Shown here piece after piece: positions 44,044 to 53,426 of a stretch of 64,000 nt of DNA. The position numbers and the translations under genes were made by a program. The stretch lies in the NCBI GenBank assembly GCA_024637225.1, contig JAGXFP010000021.1, forward strand, positions 47,781 to 111,780, in the 5' to 3' direction. A model generated the notes under the pieces. It had not been told where the DNA came from, did no database searches, and saw only the letters and a program-made list of their open reading frames with translations. Source of the DNA: Desulfobacterales bacterium (GTDB lineage: Bacteria > Desulfobacterota > Desulfobulbia > Desulfobulbales > JAGXFP01). Position 1 is the first letter of the stretch, and each line of letters starts with the position of its first letter.

Positions 44044-45072
44044 ATGGCCGAGCGATATATCTCTAAACCGATCATCTTCCTGTTCGCCTTTGCCTCGCTC
44101 GTTATTGTAATCGCCGGCATGAAGGCCGCCAAAGACATTCTGGTGCCTTTCCTGCTCTCGGGGTTTATTGCGATCATGTGCGGGCCCCTGCTGCTTTGGT
44201 TGAAGAAGAAAGGTTTGGCCGATATGCTTGCGATCCTGGTGGTCATGACGGTCATTTCTTTGATCGGTTTGCTGGTAGTGGCCCTGGTGGGTAATTCGGT
44301 TAATGATTTTGCCGGGGATGTGCAGTTTTATCAGAGCAAACTGGATGGCTTGATCGACGAATTGGCCGCGAAGCTGCGCGAGGTCGGGATCACCATCGAA
44401 AAAAGTGCCTTGTCGGAGTACATTAATCCAGGCGCGGTCATGAGTTTCGCCTCCGAGGTGTTCAGCGGGTTCGGCAATGTCTTGAGCAATGCCCTGGTCA
44501 TTATCCTGACGGTCATATTTATGTTGCTGGAGTCCGCCGTGTTCAGGCCTAAACTTAAAAAGGCCTTCCATCAGCCGGATTTTTCCATGACCGGTTTCGA
44601 TAATTTCATCAAGAGTATCAACAAGTACATGGCCATCAAAACCTGGATCAGTCTGGCGACCGGGATTTTCGTGACCATCATGCTGATCGCCCTGGACATT
44701 GAATATCCTTATCTATGGGGGCTACTGGCCTTCCTGCTCAACTATGTGCCGAACATTGGTTCGCTGATCGCCGCCATTCCGCCGACCCTGCTGGCTCTGA
44801 TCCAGTTCGGCATGCTCAAGGCCCTGCTGGTCGCGGGCGGGTTCGCCCTTGTCAATCTCATTATCGGCAATCTTCTGGAGCCCCGTTTCCTCGGCAGAGG
44901 CCTGGGGCTGTCTACCCTGGTGGTATTCTCCTCCCTGGTCTTTTGGGGGTGGGTGCTGGGGCCGGTGGGGATGTTTCTTTCGGTGCCGTTGACCATGACC
45001 GTCAAAATTGCCCTGGCGGCCAGTGATGAAACCAGGTGGATCAGCATCATGATGGGTGACCGGGTCAGGTAA
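44044..45072 (+). CDS. AI-2E family transporter (PerM/TqsA-like permease)
   Basis: A 342-residue integral membrane protein with seven to eight transmembrane helices: a hairpin at the N-terminus (FLFAFASLVIVIAGM, FLLSGFIAIMCGPLLLWL), a central soluble part (about 90-150), and four or five helices after 190. The family landmark is LLNYVPNIGSLIAAIPPTLLAL and the end GPVGMFLSVPLTM. Proteins of this family export AI-2 or move Na+/H+; the substrate is unknown. GGAG lies 7 nt before the ATG. The preceding gap has two repeats. Confidence 0.9.
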   Translation: MAERYISKPIIFLFAFASLVIVIAGMKAAKDILVPFLLSGFIAIMCGPLLLWLKKKGLADMLAILVVMTVISLIGLLVVALVGNSVNDFAGDVQFYQSKLDGLIDELAAKLREVGITIEKSALSEYINPGAVMSFASEVFSGFGNVLSNALVIILTVIFMLLESAVFRPKLKKAFHQPDFSMTGFDNFIKSINKYMAIKTWISLATGIFVTIMLIALDIEYPYLWGLLAFLLNYVPNIGSLIAAIPPTLLALIQFGMLKALLVAGGFALVNLIIGNLLEPRFLGRGLGLSTLVVFSSLVFWGWVLGPVGMFLSVPLTMTVKIALAASDETRWISIMMGDRVR

Positions 45073-45163
45073 ACTCCTGAATCCGTGACGGCTTAGTGTA
45101 TTGATTCGCGATATGTGATTTTTTTTTAAGTCAAATAGAGACAGTGATCCGTGGTGACCGGAA

Positions 45164-45215
45164 TGCACCCGCCGCCCTGCGGGGCGCGCGATAACGGCGC
45201 ATGCGGCGTTAGCTG
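45164..45215. repeat. REP-like motif shared with 36031-36092
   Basis: CCGCCGCCCTGCGGGGCGCG followed by GATAACGGCGCATGCGGCGT. The same words occur inverted between the SDR and holA genes. GCCCTGCGGGGC is a strong small hairpin. Confidence 0.6.
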
Positions 45216-45294
45216 CCGCGCATGGATCCAAAAATTTGAGAAAATAATCCTGAACCCGGGCGCGTTTAAGACCGGGTTGGAAGCAAGAAGGAAA

Positions 45295-46269
45295 ATGAAT
45301 AGAAATCTCCCTTGGCGTTCCGAAAATGATTGCCCCCTGATGCTTGCCCCCATGCAGGGTCTGACCAACCGGGCCCTGCGCGGCCTGTTCGGCGAATGGG
45401 CCCGGCCCGATATCATGTTCACCGAGTTTATCCGGGTTCGGCCCGGTTCCCGCCAGGCGATCTCCATGGTGGACCGGTTGGAGGCGACTAACGACGGCGA
45501 AAATATTCCCCTGGTTGTGCAGCTGATCGGCCGGGATACCGCCGCCCTGGTGGCCGCCGCCGAGGCGGCCCGGGAGAGTGGCGCCATCCATCTCAATCTC
45601 AATCTCGGCTGCCCGTTCGGGCGGATGAACAGCGGCTCGGCCGGTGGAGCCCTGCTCAAGGATCCGCGCGATCTTGACCGGCGCCTCACCCTTTTGCGGC
45701 AATGTTCGGCCGCTTCCCTTTCGGTCAAGGTGCGATCCGGTTATGACGACCCCGAGCAGATCTTCTCCCTGCTCCCTCTCTTCGAGAACACCGGAGTGGA
45801 CTTTATCGTGCTCCATCCCCGCACGGTGGTGCAGAAGTATAAGGGCGCGGCCGATCACGAGCTGACCGCCCGGGTCGTGGCCGCTACCGCGCTGCCGGTC
45901 ATTGCCAACGGCGACGTGACCACCGGCGAGGAGGGGCTTCAGGTGCTTGCCGCGACCGGGGCGGCCGGGCTGATGATCGGACGCGGCGCCATCCGGGACC
46001 CCTTGATATTCCAAAGGCTTCGGGGGCACGCGGTTGCCCTGCCTTCCCGGGACGCACGAGCTGCCGAATTGCAGTATTATATCGCCGAATTGACCGAGCG
46101 CTACCAAGGCATTTTTCAAGGCGACACCCAGGTTTTGAACAAGCTTAAAACGGTTCTGAATATGCTGGCGGACGATCCGGGTTTCGGCCGGCAGATCAGG
46201 AAAATGCTGCGGGCCGGGGGAGTGGCTGAAATTGCCGCCCTGGCCGGAAAACTCTCTGTTTATCAGTGA
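45295..46269 (+). CDS. dus: tRNA-dihydrouridine synthase
   Basis: A 324-residue FMN TIM-barrel enzyme that reduces uridine in tRNA. MLAPMQGLTNRALR starts the barrel, LNLNLGCPFG holds the catalytic Cys (about residue 106), VKVRSGYDD and HPRTVVQKYKG bind the substrate, and IANGDVTTGEE and MIGRGAIRDP bind the FMN phosphate. The C-terminal helical domain is short. AAGGA before the ATG at 45295 supports this start; the upstream extension lies in a REP-like motif. Confidence 0.93.
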   Translation: MNRNLPWRSENDCPLMLAPMQGLTNRALRGLFGEWARPDIMFTEFIRVRPGSRQAISMVDRLEATNDGENIPLVVQLIGRDTAALVAAAEAARESGAIHLNLNLGCPFGRMNSGSAGGALLKDPRDLDRRLTLLRQCSAASLSVKVRSGYDDPEQIFSLLPLFENTGVDFIVLHPRTVVQKYKGAADHELTARVVAATALPVIANGDVTTGEEGLQVLAATGAAGLMIGRGAIRDPLIFQRLRGHAVALPSRDARAAELQYYIAELTERYQGIFQGDTQVLNKLKTVLNMLADDPGFGRQIRKMLRAGGVAEIAALAGKLSVYQ

Positions 46270-46365
46270 GTAAGGAGTGTTTTTAAGGAATGACAATATG
46301 GCTTTGTCTGTGTTATAGAGCTCTCCTGATTATTGGAATCACTGATGATCATGGGGGGGAGGAAT

Positions 46366-47025
46366 ATGGCGGATACAACCAATCTTGAGCTCAGGAAAAA
46401 TAAGGATGCCCTGATTTTTGCCCTCGAGAAGATCGCTTTTTTTGACGATCTGACCCGGGGTGAACTGAATATTCTCATGAATTTTATGAGTCTCTATGAG
46501 CTTAACAGCGGCGAGTTTTTGTTTAGCGAAGGAGAGATGGGCCAGTATGTCTGTTTCGTGGTCGAGGGCAGGCTCGAGGTCTTGAAAAGATCGATTACCG
46601 GCTCGGAAGTTGTGATAACCACGGTAACCAAGGGTATTTCAATCGGGGATATGTCCTTGATTGACCAGGCCCCGCGCTCGGCAAGCATAAGGGCCCGGAG
46701 CAGATCCATCCTGGCCATTCTTCCCCGCAGCGCCTTCAAGATAATTCTGCAGAAACACCCGGGCATCGGCATAAAAATTCTTATCGGCTTTGCCAGATTT
46801 CAGACCGAAAATCTCCGGAAAACTTCCAATCAGTTAAACGCCTATACCCACCTGCTCGCCACGGTCTGCAAGCAGAAAGGCTCGGTTTTGCCGGAGGATC
46901 TCGAGAAATTTCTGGTCAAGGACGGGGCGAAGCTGGTCAAGGCGACTCGTTCCATCAGCCCCCTGAGCAGCTCAAGTTCCTTCCTGCAGAAGATCAAAAA
47001 GATTTTGACCACGCAAATCATCTGA
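46366..47025 (+). CDS. Cyclic-nucleotide-binding domain protein without output domain
   Basis: A 219-residue protein. The cNMP-binding beta-roll (about 18-135) contains LNSGEFLFSEGEMGQYVCFVV and GISIGDMSLIDQAPRSASIR, a good fit to the phosphate-binding cassette with a conserved Arg. The rest is helical and polar and ends with Ser-rich LSSSSSFLQKIKK. No HTH or enzymatic domain is visible, so it is likely an allosteric partner protein. The start is chosen because GGAGGAAT immediately precedes the ATG. The ligand may be cAMP from the CHASE2 cyclase. Confidence 0.85.
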   Translation: MADTTNLELRKNKDALIFALEKIAFFDDLTRGELNILMNFMSLYELNSGEFLFSEGEMGQYVCFVVEGRLEVLKRSITGSEVVITTVTKGISIGDMSLIDQAPRSASIRARSRSILAILPRSAFKIILQKHPGIGIKILIGFARFQTENLRKTSNQLNAYTHLLATVCKQKGSVLPEDLEKFLVKDGAKLVKATRSISPLSSSSSFLQKIKKILTTQII

Positions 47026-47074
47026 AGCAGACGGTGGATTGGAGTTCCCCCACCTCAATACCGGGTTCCCGATC

Positions 47075-47239
47075 ATGAATAAAGATGACCTGATTATCCT
47101 TCTGCTGGTTATTGGCTTGCTGCTCGCCGCCATATTGACGATCATCCGGGGCGGTGAGCAGAGCAAGCATGGTTATGGGGAACTGTCCGTTCCTCACTCC
47201 GCAAGCCTTTGTGCAGCTTTTGCAGTTTCGCTTCGATAA
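47075..47239 (+). CDS. Possible small membrane protein
   Basis: A 54-residue frame, MNKDDLIILLLVIGLLLAA and then a basic ILTIIRGGEQSKHGYG. One clear transmembrane helix sits at residues 6-23. No ribosome binding site is seen before the ATG. The second half (SVPHSASLCAAFAVSLR) looks less protein-like, so the frame may be partly decayed or spurious. Confidence 0.35.
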   Translation: MNKDDLIILLLVIGLLLAAILTIIRGGEQSKHGYGELSVPHSASLCAAFAVSLR

Positions 47240-47361
47240 GTTGCCGGAAAGTTGACTCGAAGCGGCATAGGGTTTAGTCTTAACAGACGCGAAATCGCCT
47301 AAGTCACGAATTATCTTAATCCTGTGTTTTTTCCGAATAAAATTCAAATCGGAGCGATATT

Positions 47362-47610
47362 ATGGGACTTATTTTTGCCAGACGGCTCAGAATCTTTCTG
47401 GTCGGGGTTTTGCTCGGCCTGCTGGCCGGTCTCTGGGTCGGGAACAATCTCGGTCAGGGAAAAGCGCTTTTCAGCAATCCTTTTACCAGGGAAACCATTC
47501 AGGATAAGCTCAAAAAGGGCGGGGACCAGGCCATGGAGAAGAGCGGCCGGATCATCGAAGAAAGCGGCAGGGCCCTGCGCAATGCCGTCAACGGGGATGA
47601 GGGACAATAA
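47362..47610 (+). CDS. Small single-helix membrane protein upstream of lgt
   Basis: An 82-residue protein: a basic start (FARRLR), one transmembrane helix (IFLVGVLLGLLAGLWVG), then a polar, amphipathic helical tail (ETIQDKLKKGGDQAMEKSGR) resembling a short YtxH-like apolipoprotein-type helix. GGAG before the ATG. Its stop codon overlaps the lgt start (TAATG), so it is translated with lgt. Function unknown. Confidence 0.75.
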   Translation: MGLIFARRLRIFLVGVLLGLLAGLWVGNNLGQGKALFSNPFTRETIQDKLKKGGDQAMEKSGRIIEESGRALRNAVNGDEGQ

Positions 47611-48431
47611 TGTTGCCTTATCCTCAAATAGATCCGGTAATTTTCAGCCTGGGTCCTTTGCAGGTCCGCTGGTACGGACTTATGTACATCCTCGGTTTTG
47701 CGGCGGTTTATCTGCTGGTGAGCCGGCAGGTCAGAAAATACCGGCTTAAATTCCTCGGGGATCATTTCGAGGACCTTAATTTTGTGCTGATTATCGGCCT
47801 GATCCTGGGAGCCCGGCTCGGCTATGTAATCTTTTACAATACCGGCTACTACCTGGCTAATCCCGGCGAGATCCTGGCTATCTGGCAGGGGGGCATGTCC
47901 TTTCACGGGGCTCTTCTCGGGCTGGTGACGGCGGCCTGGCTCTTTTGCCGGAAGAAAGGGATCCCTTTTCTGAAAACCGCCGACCTCTACACCGTTACCG
48001 TCCCGATCGGGCTGGGACTCGGCAGGATCGGCAATTTCATTAACGGCGAACTGTATGGCAGGCCTTCCGAGGTTCCCTGGAGCATGATCTTTCCGGCCGG
48101 CGGCCCGGTGCCCCGCCATCCTTCCCAGCTCTATGAATTTTTACTTGAGGGAGTGCTGCTCTTTATCATCCTCTGGTCGATGAAAAGCGTTCATTACCGC
48201 CGGGGCTGGCCGGCCGGCACCCTCTTTGCCGCCTTTCTAATCGGTTATGGCCTGCTGCGCTCCTTCGCCGAACTGTTCCGGGAGCCGGATATCCAGCTCG
48301 GCTTTCTGATCGGGCCGCTGACCATGGGGCAGACCCTGAGCAGCCTGATGGTCCTGGCCGGGCTCGCCATTATCATCGTCAACCGGCAGAGAAAGTTGCT
48401 GGGCGAGGAAAGGGATCTGCCGGCCGAGTAA
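47610..48431 (+). CDS. lgt: Phosphatidylglycerol--prolipoprotein diacylglyceryl transferase
   Basis: A 273-residue inner-membrane enzyme with seven transmembrane helices that adds diacylglyceryl to the lipobox Cys of prolipoproteins. The signature is GRIGNFINGELYGRPSEVPW, preceded by GGMSFHGALLG with the catalytic His, and followed by RHPSQLYEFLLEG. Length and motifs are normal. It starts within the stop codon of the small upstream gene. Substrates in this window include the lipoproteins at 40575 and 52230. Confidence 0.96.
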   Translation: MLPYPQIDPVIFSLGPLQVRWYGLMYILGFAAVYLLVSRQVRKYRLKFLGDHFEDLNFVLIIGLILGARLGYVIFYNTGYYLANPGEILAIWQGGMSFHGALLGLVTAAWLFCRKKGIPFLKTADLYTVTVPIGLGLGRIGNFINGELYGRPSEVPWSMIFPAGGPVPRHPSQLYEFLLEGVLLFIILWSMKSVHYRRGWPAGTLFAAFLIGYGLLRSFAELFREPDIQLGFLIGPLTMGQTLSSLMVLAGLAIIIVNRQRKLLGEERDLPAE

Positions 48432-48463
48432 CTGTTTCCGTGATTATACCCCCAGGGCACCCC

Positions 48464-48547
48464 AAGGGCATTTGCTTCGCGGCATATAAGTTTCGTTTGC
48501 ACCCTAAAGGGGCATAAAAGCAGACGGGCTGCTTAACTCAGCTTTAC
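48464..48547 (-). repeat. Family A repeat, partial copy 10
   Basis: On the minus strand: AAAGCTGAGTTAAGCAGCCC, GTCTGCTTTTATGCCCC, GGTGCAAACGAAACTTATAT, a left-half copy without either terminus. It lies between lgt and the M16 protease gene. Confidence 0.65.
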
Positions 48548-48690
48548 CGACAATTTTTTTCCCGGTCGCGGCCGGAATAATTCGTCGTTCGGTTTGCCAA
48601 GTCGCCGCGGAAATCATAAAATTACTGAAAGCTTTACGTTTTTGTTTGAAGCGTTCCACCACAAGCGGAATTGAAAAGGAGTTATCCCAA

Positions 48691-51525
48691 ATGTCATTAA
48701 AGACCCAGCCGGGGACCGGGGAAAAGGTAAAAAACCCCGCCCTGCAAAGATCTCGACCCCGCAACTATGTCATGAGGCCCGTCTTCTGTTCGGGAAGAGG
48801 TAAAAGCCTCGGTCTGCTTATCCTTCTCTTAATCTCTACCTGGTTGGCACCTATCATGAATTCCGCAGAAGCAGTCGAACTGGCCCCGGAACTTTACAAA
48901 ACCACCCTGGATAACGGCCTGACCGTCCTGGTCAAGGAAGTTCCCTCGATCAAGGTGGCGACCGTGCAGATCTGGGTCAAGGCCGGCAGTGTCTACGAAA
49001 AAGCCGACGAGAGGGGGATCACCCATCTGATCGAGCATATGATTTTCAAGGGCACACCCACCCGGGGTGCGGGTGGGGTCGCGGCGGCCATTGAAGAGGC
49101 CGGCGGCCAGATCAATGCCTATACCTCCTATGAGTATACGGTCTATCACGCCACTCTTTCGGCTCAGCATTGGGGATTGGCCCTGGAGGTTCTTTCCGAC
49201 GCGGTGCTGAACTCCACCTTCGATGCCCGGGAGCTTGAGCGGGAAAAAAAGGTGGTGCTCGAAGAAATCGCCATGCGGGAAGACCGGCCCCAGTTCAAGC
49301 TTTTCGAGGAGCTGATGGCCGAGTCCTATCAGGTCCACCCTTACAGGCTGCCGGTCATCGGGACCAGGCAAAGCGTTTCATCGTTCAGCCGCGAGGACAT
49401 CATCGATTATGTCCGCCAGCACTACCATCCCGAAAACTTCACGGTGGTGGTAGTCGGCGATGTCAAGTTCGGGGAGATCGAGAATCGGGTCCAGGAGCTG
49501 CTGGGCGATCTGCCCAAAGGCGGCACCCCACCCCTGGAGCTCCCCCAGGAACCGGCCCAGACCGAAACGCGTTTTTTCAAGATAGCCGATCAGATCAGGC
49601 AAACCCACCTGGCCATGTCTTTTCCGATCACCCCTTTCAGCCATCCCGATTCGCCGGTCCTCGATGTGATCGCCGGACTGCTGGGTGATGGCGAAACTTC
49701 CCGTTTATACAACCGGCTCCGCAACGAGGAGGGGCTGGTCTACCAGATCAGAGCCAGCGCCTTCACCCCGCGCGATGCCGGCCTTTTGGAAATATTCGCC
49801 ACTCTGGACAGCGACAAGCTGAAGCCGGCCCTGGAATCTGCCTTGACCGAGATCTTCAAACTCAAATACATCCCGGTTGACGCGGAGGCCCTGGCCCGGG
49901 TCAAGCGCAACCTGGAGAGCGATTTTGTTTTCGGGCTGGAAAGGGTCGAGGGCCAGGCGAGGATTATCGGTTCTTTTGAATTTCAGGTCGGCGATCCCCG
50001 TGAAGACAAATACCTCTCCCGGATCCGCTCGGTGACCAGGGAGGATGTGATGCGGGTCGCCGCCGCCTATTTTGAACCAGCCAAACTGACCGCCGGCTAT
50101 ATCGCTCCCGTAAGCGACGCGCCGGGCCTGGTCCGGGAAGATATCGAAAAAATTGCCGAAAAGGCCGAGAGTCTGGCCCGGGACGGGGTGCCGGCTTCCC
50201 TGGTCGCCGACTCCTTCCTCTCCGATGTCTACCAGTATCGCCTGGCCAACGGCATCCGGCTGGTGGTTCGGGAAGATAAGCGGGTCCCCACCGTGGCGAT
50301 CAGGGCCATCTTCCCCGGCGGCCTGCGGGGCGAGACCGAAGCGACCAGCGGCGCCTTTGCCTTTATCAGCGAACTGCTTCCCAAGGGTACCGCCGATCTT
50401 CCCTCCCGGCAACTGGCGATCAAGATTGCCGATATGGCCGGCAATATCGACGGTTTCAATGGCAAAAACACCTTCGGTCTCCAGGGCGATTTTCTGGCCA
50501 GGTTCTTTGAACCCGGCCTCGGGCTGGTTCACGATATACTCACCGAACCGGCCTTTTCCGAGGAAGAGGCCGAGAAGATCCGCCCGGAACTGCTGGCTCG
50601 CCTTGAGCATCAGGAAGACTCTCTGCCGACTCTGGCCTTTCTTAACTTCAATAAAACCCTTTTCCAGGGTCATCCCTATGCGCTAAACACCGCGGGCCGC
50701 GAGGAGACCATCCGGGAGTTCAGCGTCGAGCAGCTTAAAGAGATTTACAACCGGGAGGCCCGGCCGGACAAACTGGTTCTGGCCGTAACCGGGGCGGTTG
50801 CGGCCGAGGAGGTTCGCGCCCTGGTCGAAAAGACCTTCGGCGACTGGCAGGTCCCGGCCCAACCAGAAACGACTTCGGTGCTGGCCGAGGAATCGATCCT
50901 GCCGCCGGAACCGCCGGGTCGGCCCGATCTGGTCCGGATCGTCAAGGAGCGGGAGCAGCTTCATATCCTGGTCGGTTTTCTGGGTGCTGCCATGGACAGT
51001 CCCGACCGGTTTGCCCTGGAAATTCTCGATACGGTTTTGAGCGGCCAGAGCGGCCGGCTTTTCGTCAGCCTCCGCGATAAACAGAGCCTGGCCTACAGTT
51101 TGTCGTCATTTTCCCAGTTCGGCGTGGATACCGGCTCTTTCGGAATATATATCGGCACCAGTCCCGATAAGAAGGACCAGGTCATCAAGGCGGTCTGGAA
51201 GGAATTGTTCAAGGCCCGCCAGGAACCGATTAGCGAGGCGGAACTGGAAAAGGCCGTAAATCTGCTGATCAGCCACTACGAGCTGAATCTGCAAACCCAC
51301 GGTTCCCAGGCCATGGAGATGGGGCTCAACAAGATCTACGGTCTGGGGCTCGATTTCGGTACCCGTTACGTCGAGGAACTTCAGAAGGTTACCCCCCAGG
51401 AGGTTCTCGAGGTCGCCAGGAAATATATTCAGCCCGATCAGTACGTGATGGTCCTGGTTGGCGCCAAGGCCGAAGAGCAGGCGGAGGCCCCGGCCCCGGA
51501 GCCGGCCGCTGTTCCTAGCCAGTAA
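48691..51525 (+). CDS. M16 family zinc metalloprotease, tandem-domain
   Basis: A 944-residue exported protein. Near the N-terminus is a hydrophobic stretch, SLGLLILLLISTWLAPIMNS, which acts as a signal or anchor. Two M16A/M16C halves follow. The first (about 70-480) has the inverted zinc site HLIEH at about 111 and the downstream Glu in VVLEEIAMRED. The second (about 510-900) keeps the fold (VRIIFP-like AIRAIFPGGLRG) but has no HxxEH, as in other paired M16 proteases where one half is inactive. It probably degrades peptides in the periplasm. The AAGGAG site sits 9 nt before the ATG. Confidence 0.93.
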   Translation: MSLKTQPGTGEKVKNPALQRSRPRNYVMRPVFCSGRGKSLGLLILLLISTWLAPIMNSAEAVELAPELYKTTLDNGLTVLVKEVPSIKVATVQIWVKAGSVYEKADERGITHLIEHMIFKGTPTRGAGGVAAAIEEAGGQINAYTSYEYTVYHATLSAQHWGLALEVLSDAVLNSTFDARELEREKKVVLEEIAMREDRPQFKLFEELMAESYQVHPYRLPVIGTRQSVSSFSREDIIDYVRQHYHPENFTVVVVGDVKFGEIENRVQELLGDLPKGGTPPLELPQEPAQTETRFFKIADQIRQTHLAMSFPITPFSHPDSPVLDVIAGLLGDGETSRLYNRLRNEEGLVYQIRASAFTPRDAGLLEIFATLDSDKLKPALESALTEIFKLKYIPVDAEALARVKRNLESDFVFGLERVEGQARIIGSFEFQVGDPREDKYLSRIRSVTREDVMRVAAAYFEPAKLTAGYIAPVSDAPGLVREDIEKIAEKAESLARDGVPASLVADSFLSDVYQYRLANGIRLVVREDKRVPTVAIRAIFPGGLRGETEATSGAFAFISELLPKGTADLPSRQLAIKIADMAGNIDGFNGKNTFGLQGDFLARFFEPGLGLVHDILTEPAFSEEEAEKIRPELLARLEHQEDSLPTLAFLNFNKTLFQGHPYALNTAGREETIREFSVEQLKEIYNREARPDKLVLAVTGAVAAEEVRALVEKTFGDWQVPAQPETTSVLAEESILPPEPPGRPDLVRIVKEREQLHILVGFLGAAMDSPDRFALEILDTVLSGQSGRLFVSLRDKQSLAYSLSSFSQFGVDTGSFGIYIGTSPDKKDQVIKAVWKELFKARQEPISEAELEKAVNLLISHYELNLQTHGSQAMEMGLNKIYGLGLDFGTRYVEELQKVTPQEVLEVARKYIQPDQYVMVLVGAKAEEQAEAPAPEPAAVPSQ

Positions 51526-51546
51526 ACCCCTATGGAGAATAGTTTA

Positions 51547-52233
51547 ATGCAGAGATTCATGATTGCCCCGTCGATTCTTTCCGCCGATTTTGCCAGACTC
51601 GGGGAGGAGATCGGCGATGTCCTCAAGGCCGGCGCCGACGTGGTCCATATCGATGTGATGGACGGCCATTTCGTTCCCAATATCACGATCGGCCCCCTGA
51701 TCGTCAAAGCCGCCCGCGCCGTAACCGACGCCCCTCTTGACGTCCATCTGATGATCGAGAATCCCGACCGCTACCTGGATGATTTCGCCGCCGCCGGGGC
51801 CGACTGGATCACGGTCCACGTCGAGACCGGCTATCACCTGCACCGCACCATCAGCCGGATCAAGGAGTTGGGCAAGAAAGCGGGAATCGTTCTCAACCCC
51901 GCTACCCCGCTGGAGTCGATCGATTGGCTGCTTGACGAAGTCGATCTGGTCATGCTGATGAGCGTCAATCCCGGTTTCGGCGGGCAATCGTTCATTCCCG
52001 CCACCCTGGACAAGATTCACCGCCTGCGCAAGCTGATCGATCAGCGCAACCTGGAGGTCGGAATTGAAATAGACGGCGGCATCGGGGTGGGCAACATCGC
52101 CGAGGTGGCCGCCGCGGGAGCCAATATCTTTGTGGCCGGCTCCGCCATTTTCGGCCAGCCCGACTATCGTGGCGTCATTGCCGCGATGAAGGCCGGTCTT
52201 GCCGGCGCTGCAAGCGGGCAGGTAGCAATATGA
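51547..52233 (+). CDS. rpe: Ribulose-phosphate 3-epimerase
   Basis: A 228-residue TIM-barrel epimerase of the pentose phosphate pathway. [38 protein letters not shown] and EIDGGIG give the metal-binding His/Asp residues and phosphate loop. Start at the second ATG since GGAG lies 9 nt before it; a start at 51532 is less likely. Its stop overlaps the next gene (ATGA), so the two are coupled. Confidence 0.96.
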   Translation: MQRFMIAPSILSADFARLGEEIGDVLKAGADVVHIDVMDGHFVPNITIGPLIVKAARAVTDAPLDVHLMIENPDRYLDDFAAAGADWITVHVETGYHLHRTISRIKELGKKAGIVLNPATPLESIDWLLDEVDLVMLMSVNPGFGGQSFIPATLDKIHRLRKLIDQRNLEVGIEIDGGIGVGNIAEVAAAGANIFVAGSAIFGQPDYRGVIAAMKAGLAGAASGQVAI

Positions 52234-52892
52234 CATTGAGCCATAAAAAATATATCCTGCTTGGAGCCGCCTGCTGTTTGCTGCTGCCCCTTTTGGGCTG
52301 CCGGGCGCGGGCTCCCCTGCCGCCCCATCCATATTTGGGACCCGGAGAGCCTCCCTATGGGCGGCCCCATTACCGCTCCGGATATCGCTACCGTTATTAC
52401 CCCGGCACCCAGGTCTACTACGATACCTCCCGAAACCTCTATTTCTACAGCAGCGGCGGGGTCTGGTTATCGGCCCCGGTCCTGCCCGGCTCCATCCGCA
52501 TTGTTCCGGACCATTTCGTGACTATCGAACTGGACAGCCCCAAACCCTATGAGCATCACCGCAAAGTATTAAATAGACATCCTCCCGGTCCGAACAGGCA
52601 AAAAAACTCCAAGGCGATCGAAAAGCGCCGCCCGAGAGCCGAACCCTACGAAAATCCGCGTGAAGAGCGGTCTCGCCCGCAGGTTAAACGCGACGGGAAA
52701 AGAGAAGAGAGCCGGGCGTCCGGCAAAGATGACCGGAAGGGCCGCGAGGAAGAAAGCCGCAAAGAGAAGGACAGCAGGGGCAAGCGAGCCCTTGCCCCCG
52801 AGGGCGGGAAAAGTCAAAAGGAAAAAAAAGAGGAAGTAGAAGAGGAAGAACAATCGCAAAACAAGAAGCGCCCCAAGGCGTTCTGGAGATAA
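52230..52892 (+). CDS. Lipoprotein with Tyr-rich N-domain and charged tail
   Basis: A 220-residue lipoprotein. The signal ends in the lipobox LLGC (about residue 24). The mature N-part is rich in Tyr/Arg/Pro ([32 protein letters not shown]) and resembles the short domain seen in several delta-group periplasmic proteins. The last 100 residues are almost all Lys/Arg/Glu and probably disordered ([16 protein letters not shown]). No enzymatic motif. It overlaps rpe by 4 bp, an odd pairing for a surface protein. Confidence 0.7.
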   Translation: MTLSHKKYILLGAACCLLLPLLGCRARAPLPPHPYLGPGEPPYGRPHYRSGYRYRYYPGTQVYYDTSRNLYFYSSGGVWLSAPVLPGSIRIVPDHFVTIELDSPKPYEHHRKVLNRHPPGPNRQKNSKAIEKRRPRAEPYENPREERSRPQVKRDGKREESRASGKDDRKGREEESRKEKDSRGKRALAPEGGKSQKEKKEEVEEEEQSQNKKRPKAFWR

Positions 52893-52900
52893 AGCCAGAC

Positions 52901-53236
52901 ATGATCAGTCAAGCCGATCGCGCCAGGTTGCGAAAGCATATCCTTGCAGAGCAGGAAAAAGTCAGGGCTGATATCGTCTATCTCGGCGCCCAGAGCGGCC
53001 CGGTCGCCCCCGATAACGCGATCGGCCGCCTGTCGCGCATGGAAGCTATCAGCTCCAGGGGCATAAATGAGGCCAAGCTGGGTGACGCCAAGAGCCGCCT
53101 GGTTTTGCTGGACTACGCCCTGACCAGGATCGATCATCCCGATTTCGGCCTCTGTACCAGTTGCGGCGACCCGATCTCTCTGGCCCGCCTGCAATTTATG
53201 CCCGAATCGAGATTTTGTGTGGATTGCGCCGGGTAG
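52901..53236 (+). CDS. TraR/DksA family C4 zinc-finger protein
   Basis: A 111-residue protein with a helical N-part and a C-terminal four-Cys zinc site, CTSCGDPIS...CVDC, as in DksA and TraR. The region between the helices has AIGRLSRMEAISSRG, the signature of the short DksA-like group (YbiI type), and the acidic DxxDxA coiled-coil tip of true DksA is missing. It might bind RNA polymerase secondary channel, which is inference. It follows the lipoprotein gene by 8 bp. Confidence 0.88.
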   Translation: MISQADRARLRKHILAEQEKVRADIVYLGAQSGPVAPDNAIGRLSRMEAISSRGINEAKLGDAKSRLVLLDYALTRIDHPDFGLCTSCGDPISLARLQFMPESRFCVDCAG

Positions 53237-53245
53237 TGATTTGCG

Positions 53246-53371
53246 ATGACCGAAGAAAAACCTTTCCAGAACCTCAGCGAAGAAGAACGACATCGGCGCC
53301 TCTGGTTAGAGCACGTCCTGCAAACCCCTCCACCCCGGCCGCCTTCCAGCCGCCCCCGGAAAAAACAATAA
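53246..53371 (+). CDS. Possible 41-residue protein
   Basis: The frame reads MTEEKPFQNLSEEERHRRLW then a Pro/Arg-rich end (TPPPRPPSSRPRKKQ). It starts 9 bp after the DksA-like stop. There is no evident ribosome binding site, so coupling to the upstream gene would be needed. No known family. Confidence 0.35.
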   Translation: MTEEKPFQNLSEEERHRRLWLEHVLQTPPPRPPSSRPRKKQ

Positions 53372-53426
53372 GTTCCTAACGGACCCGGATCTGCCGGGGT
53401 AGCGGCCATGCCGTTAAATCCGGTTA

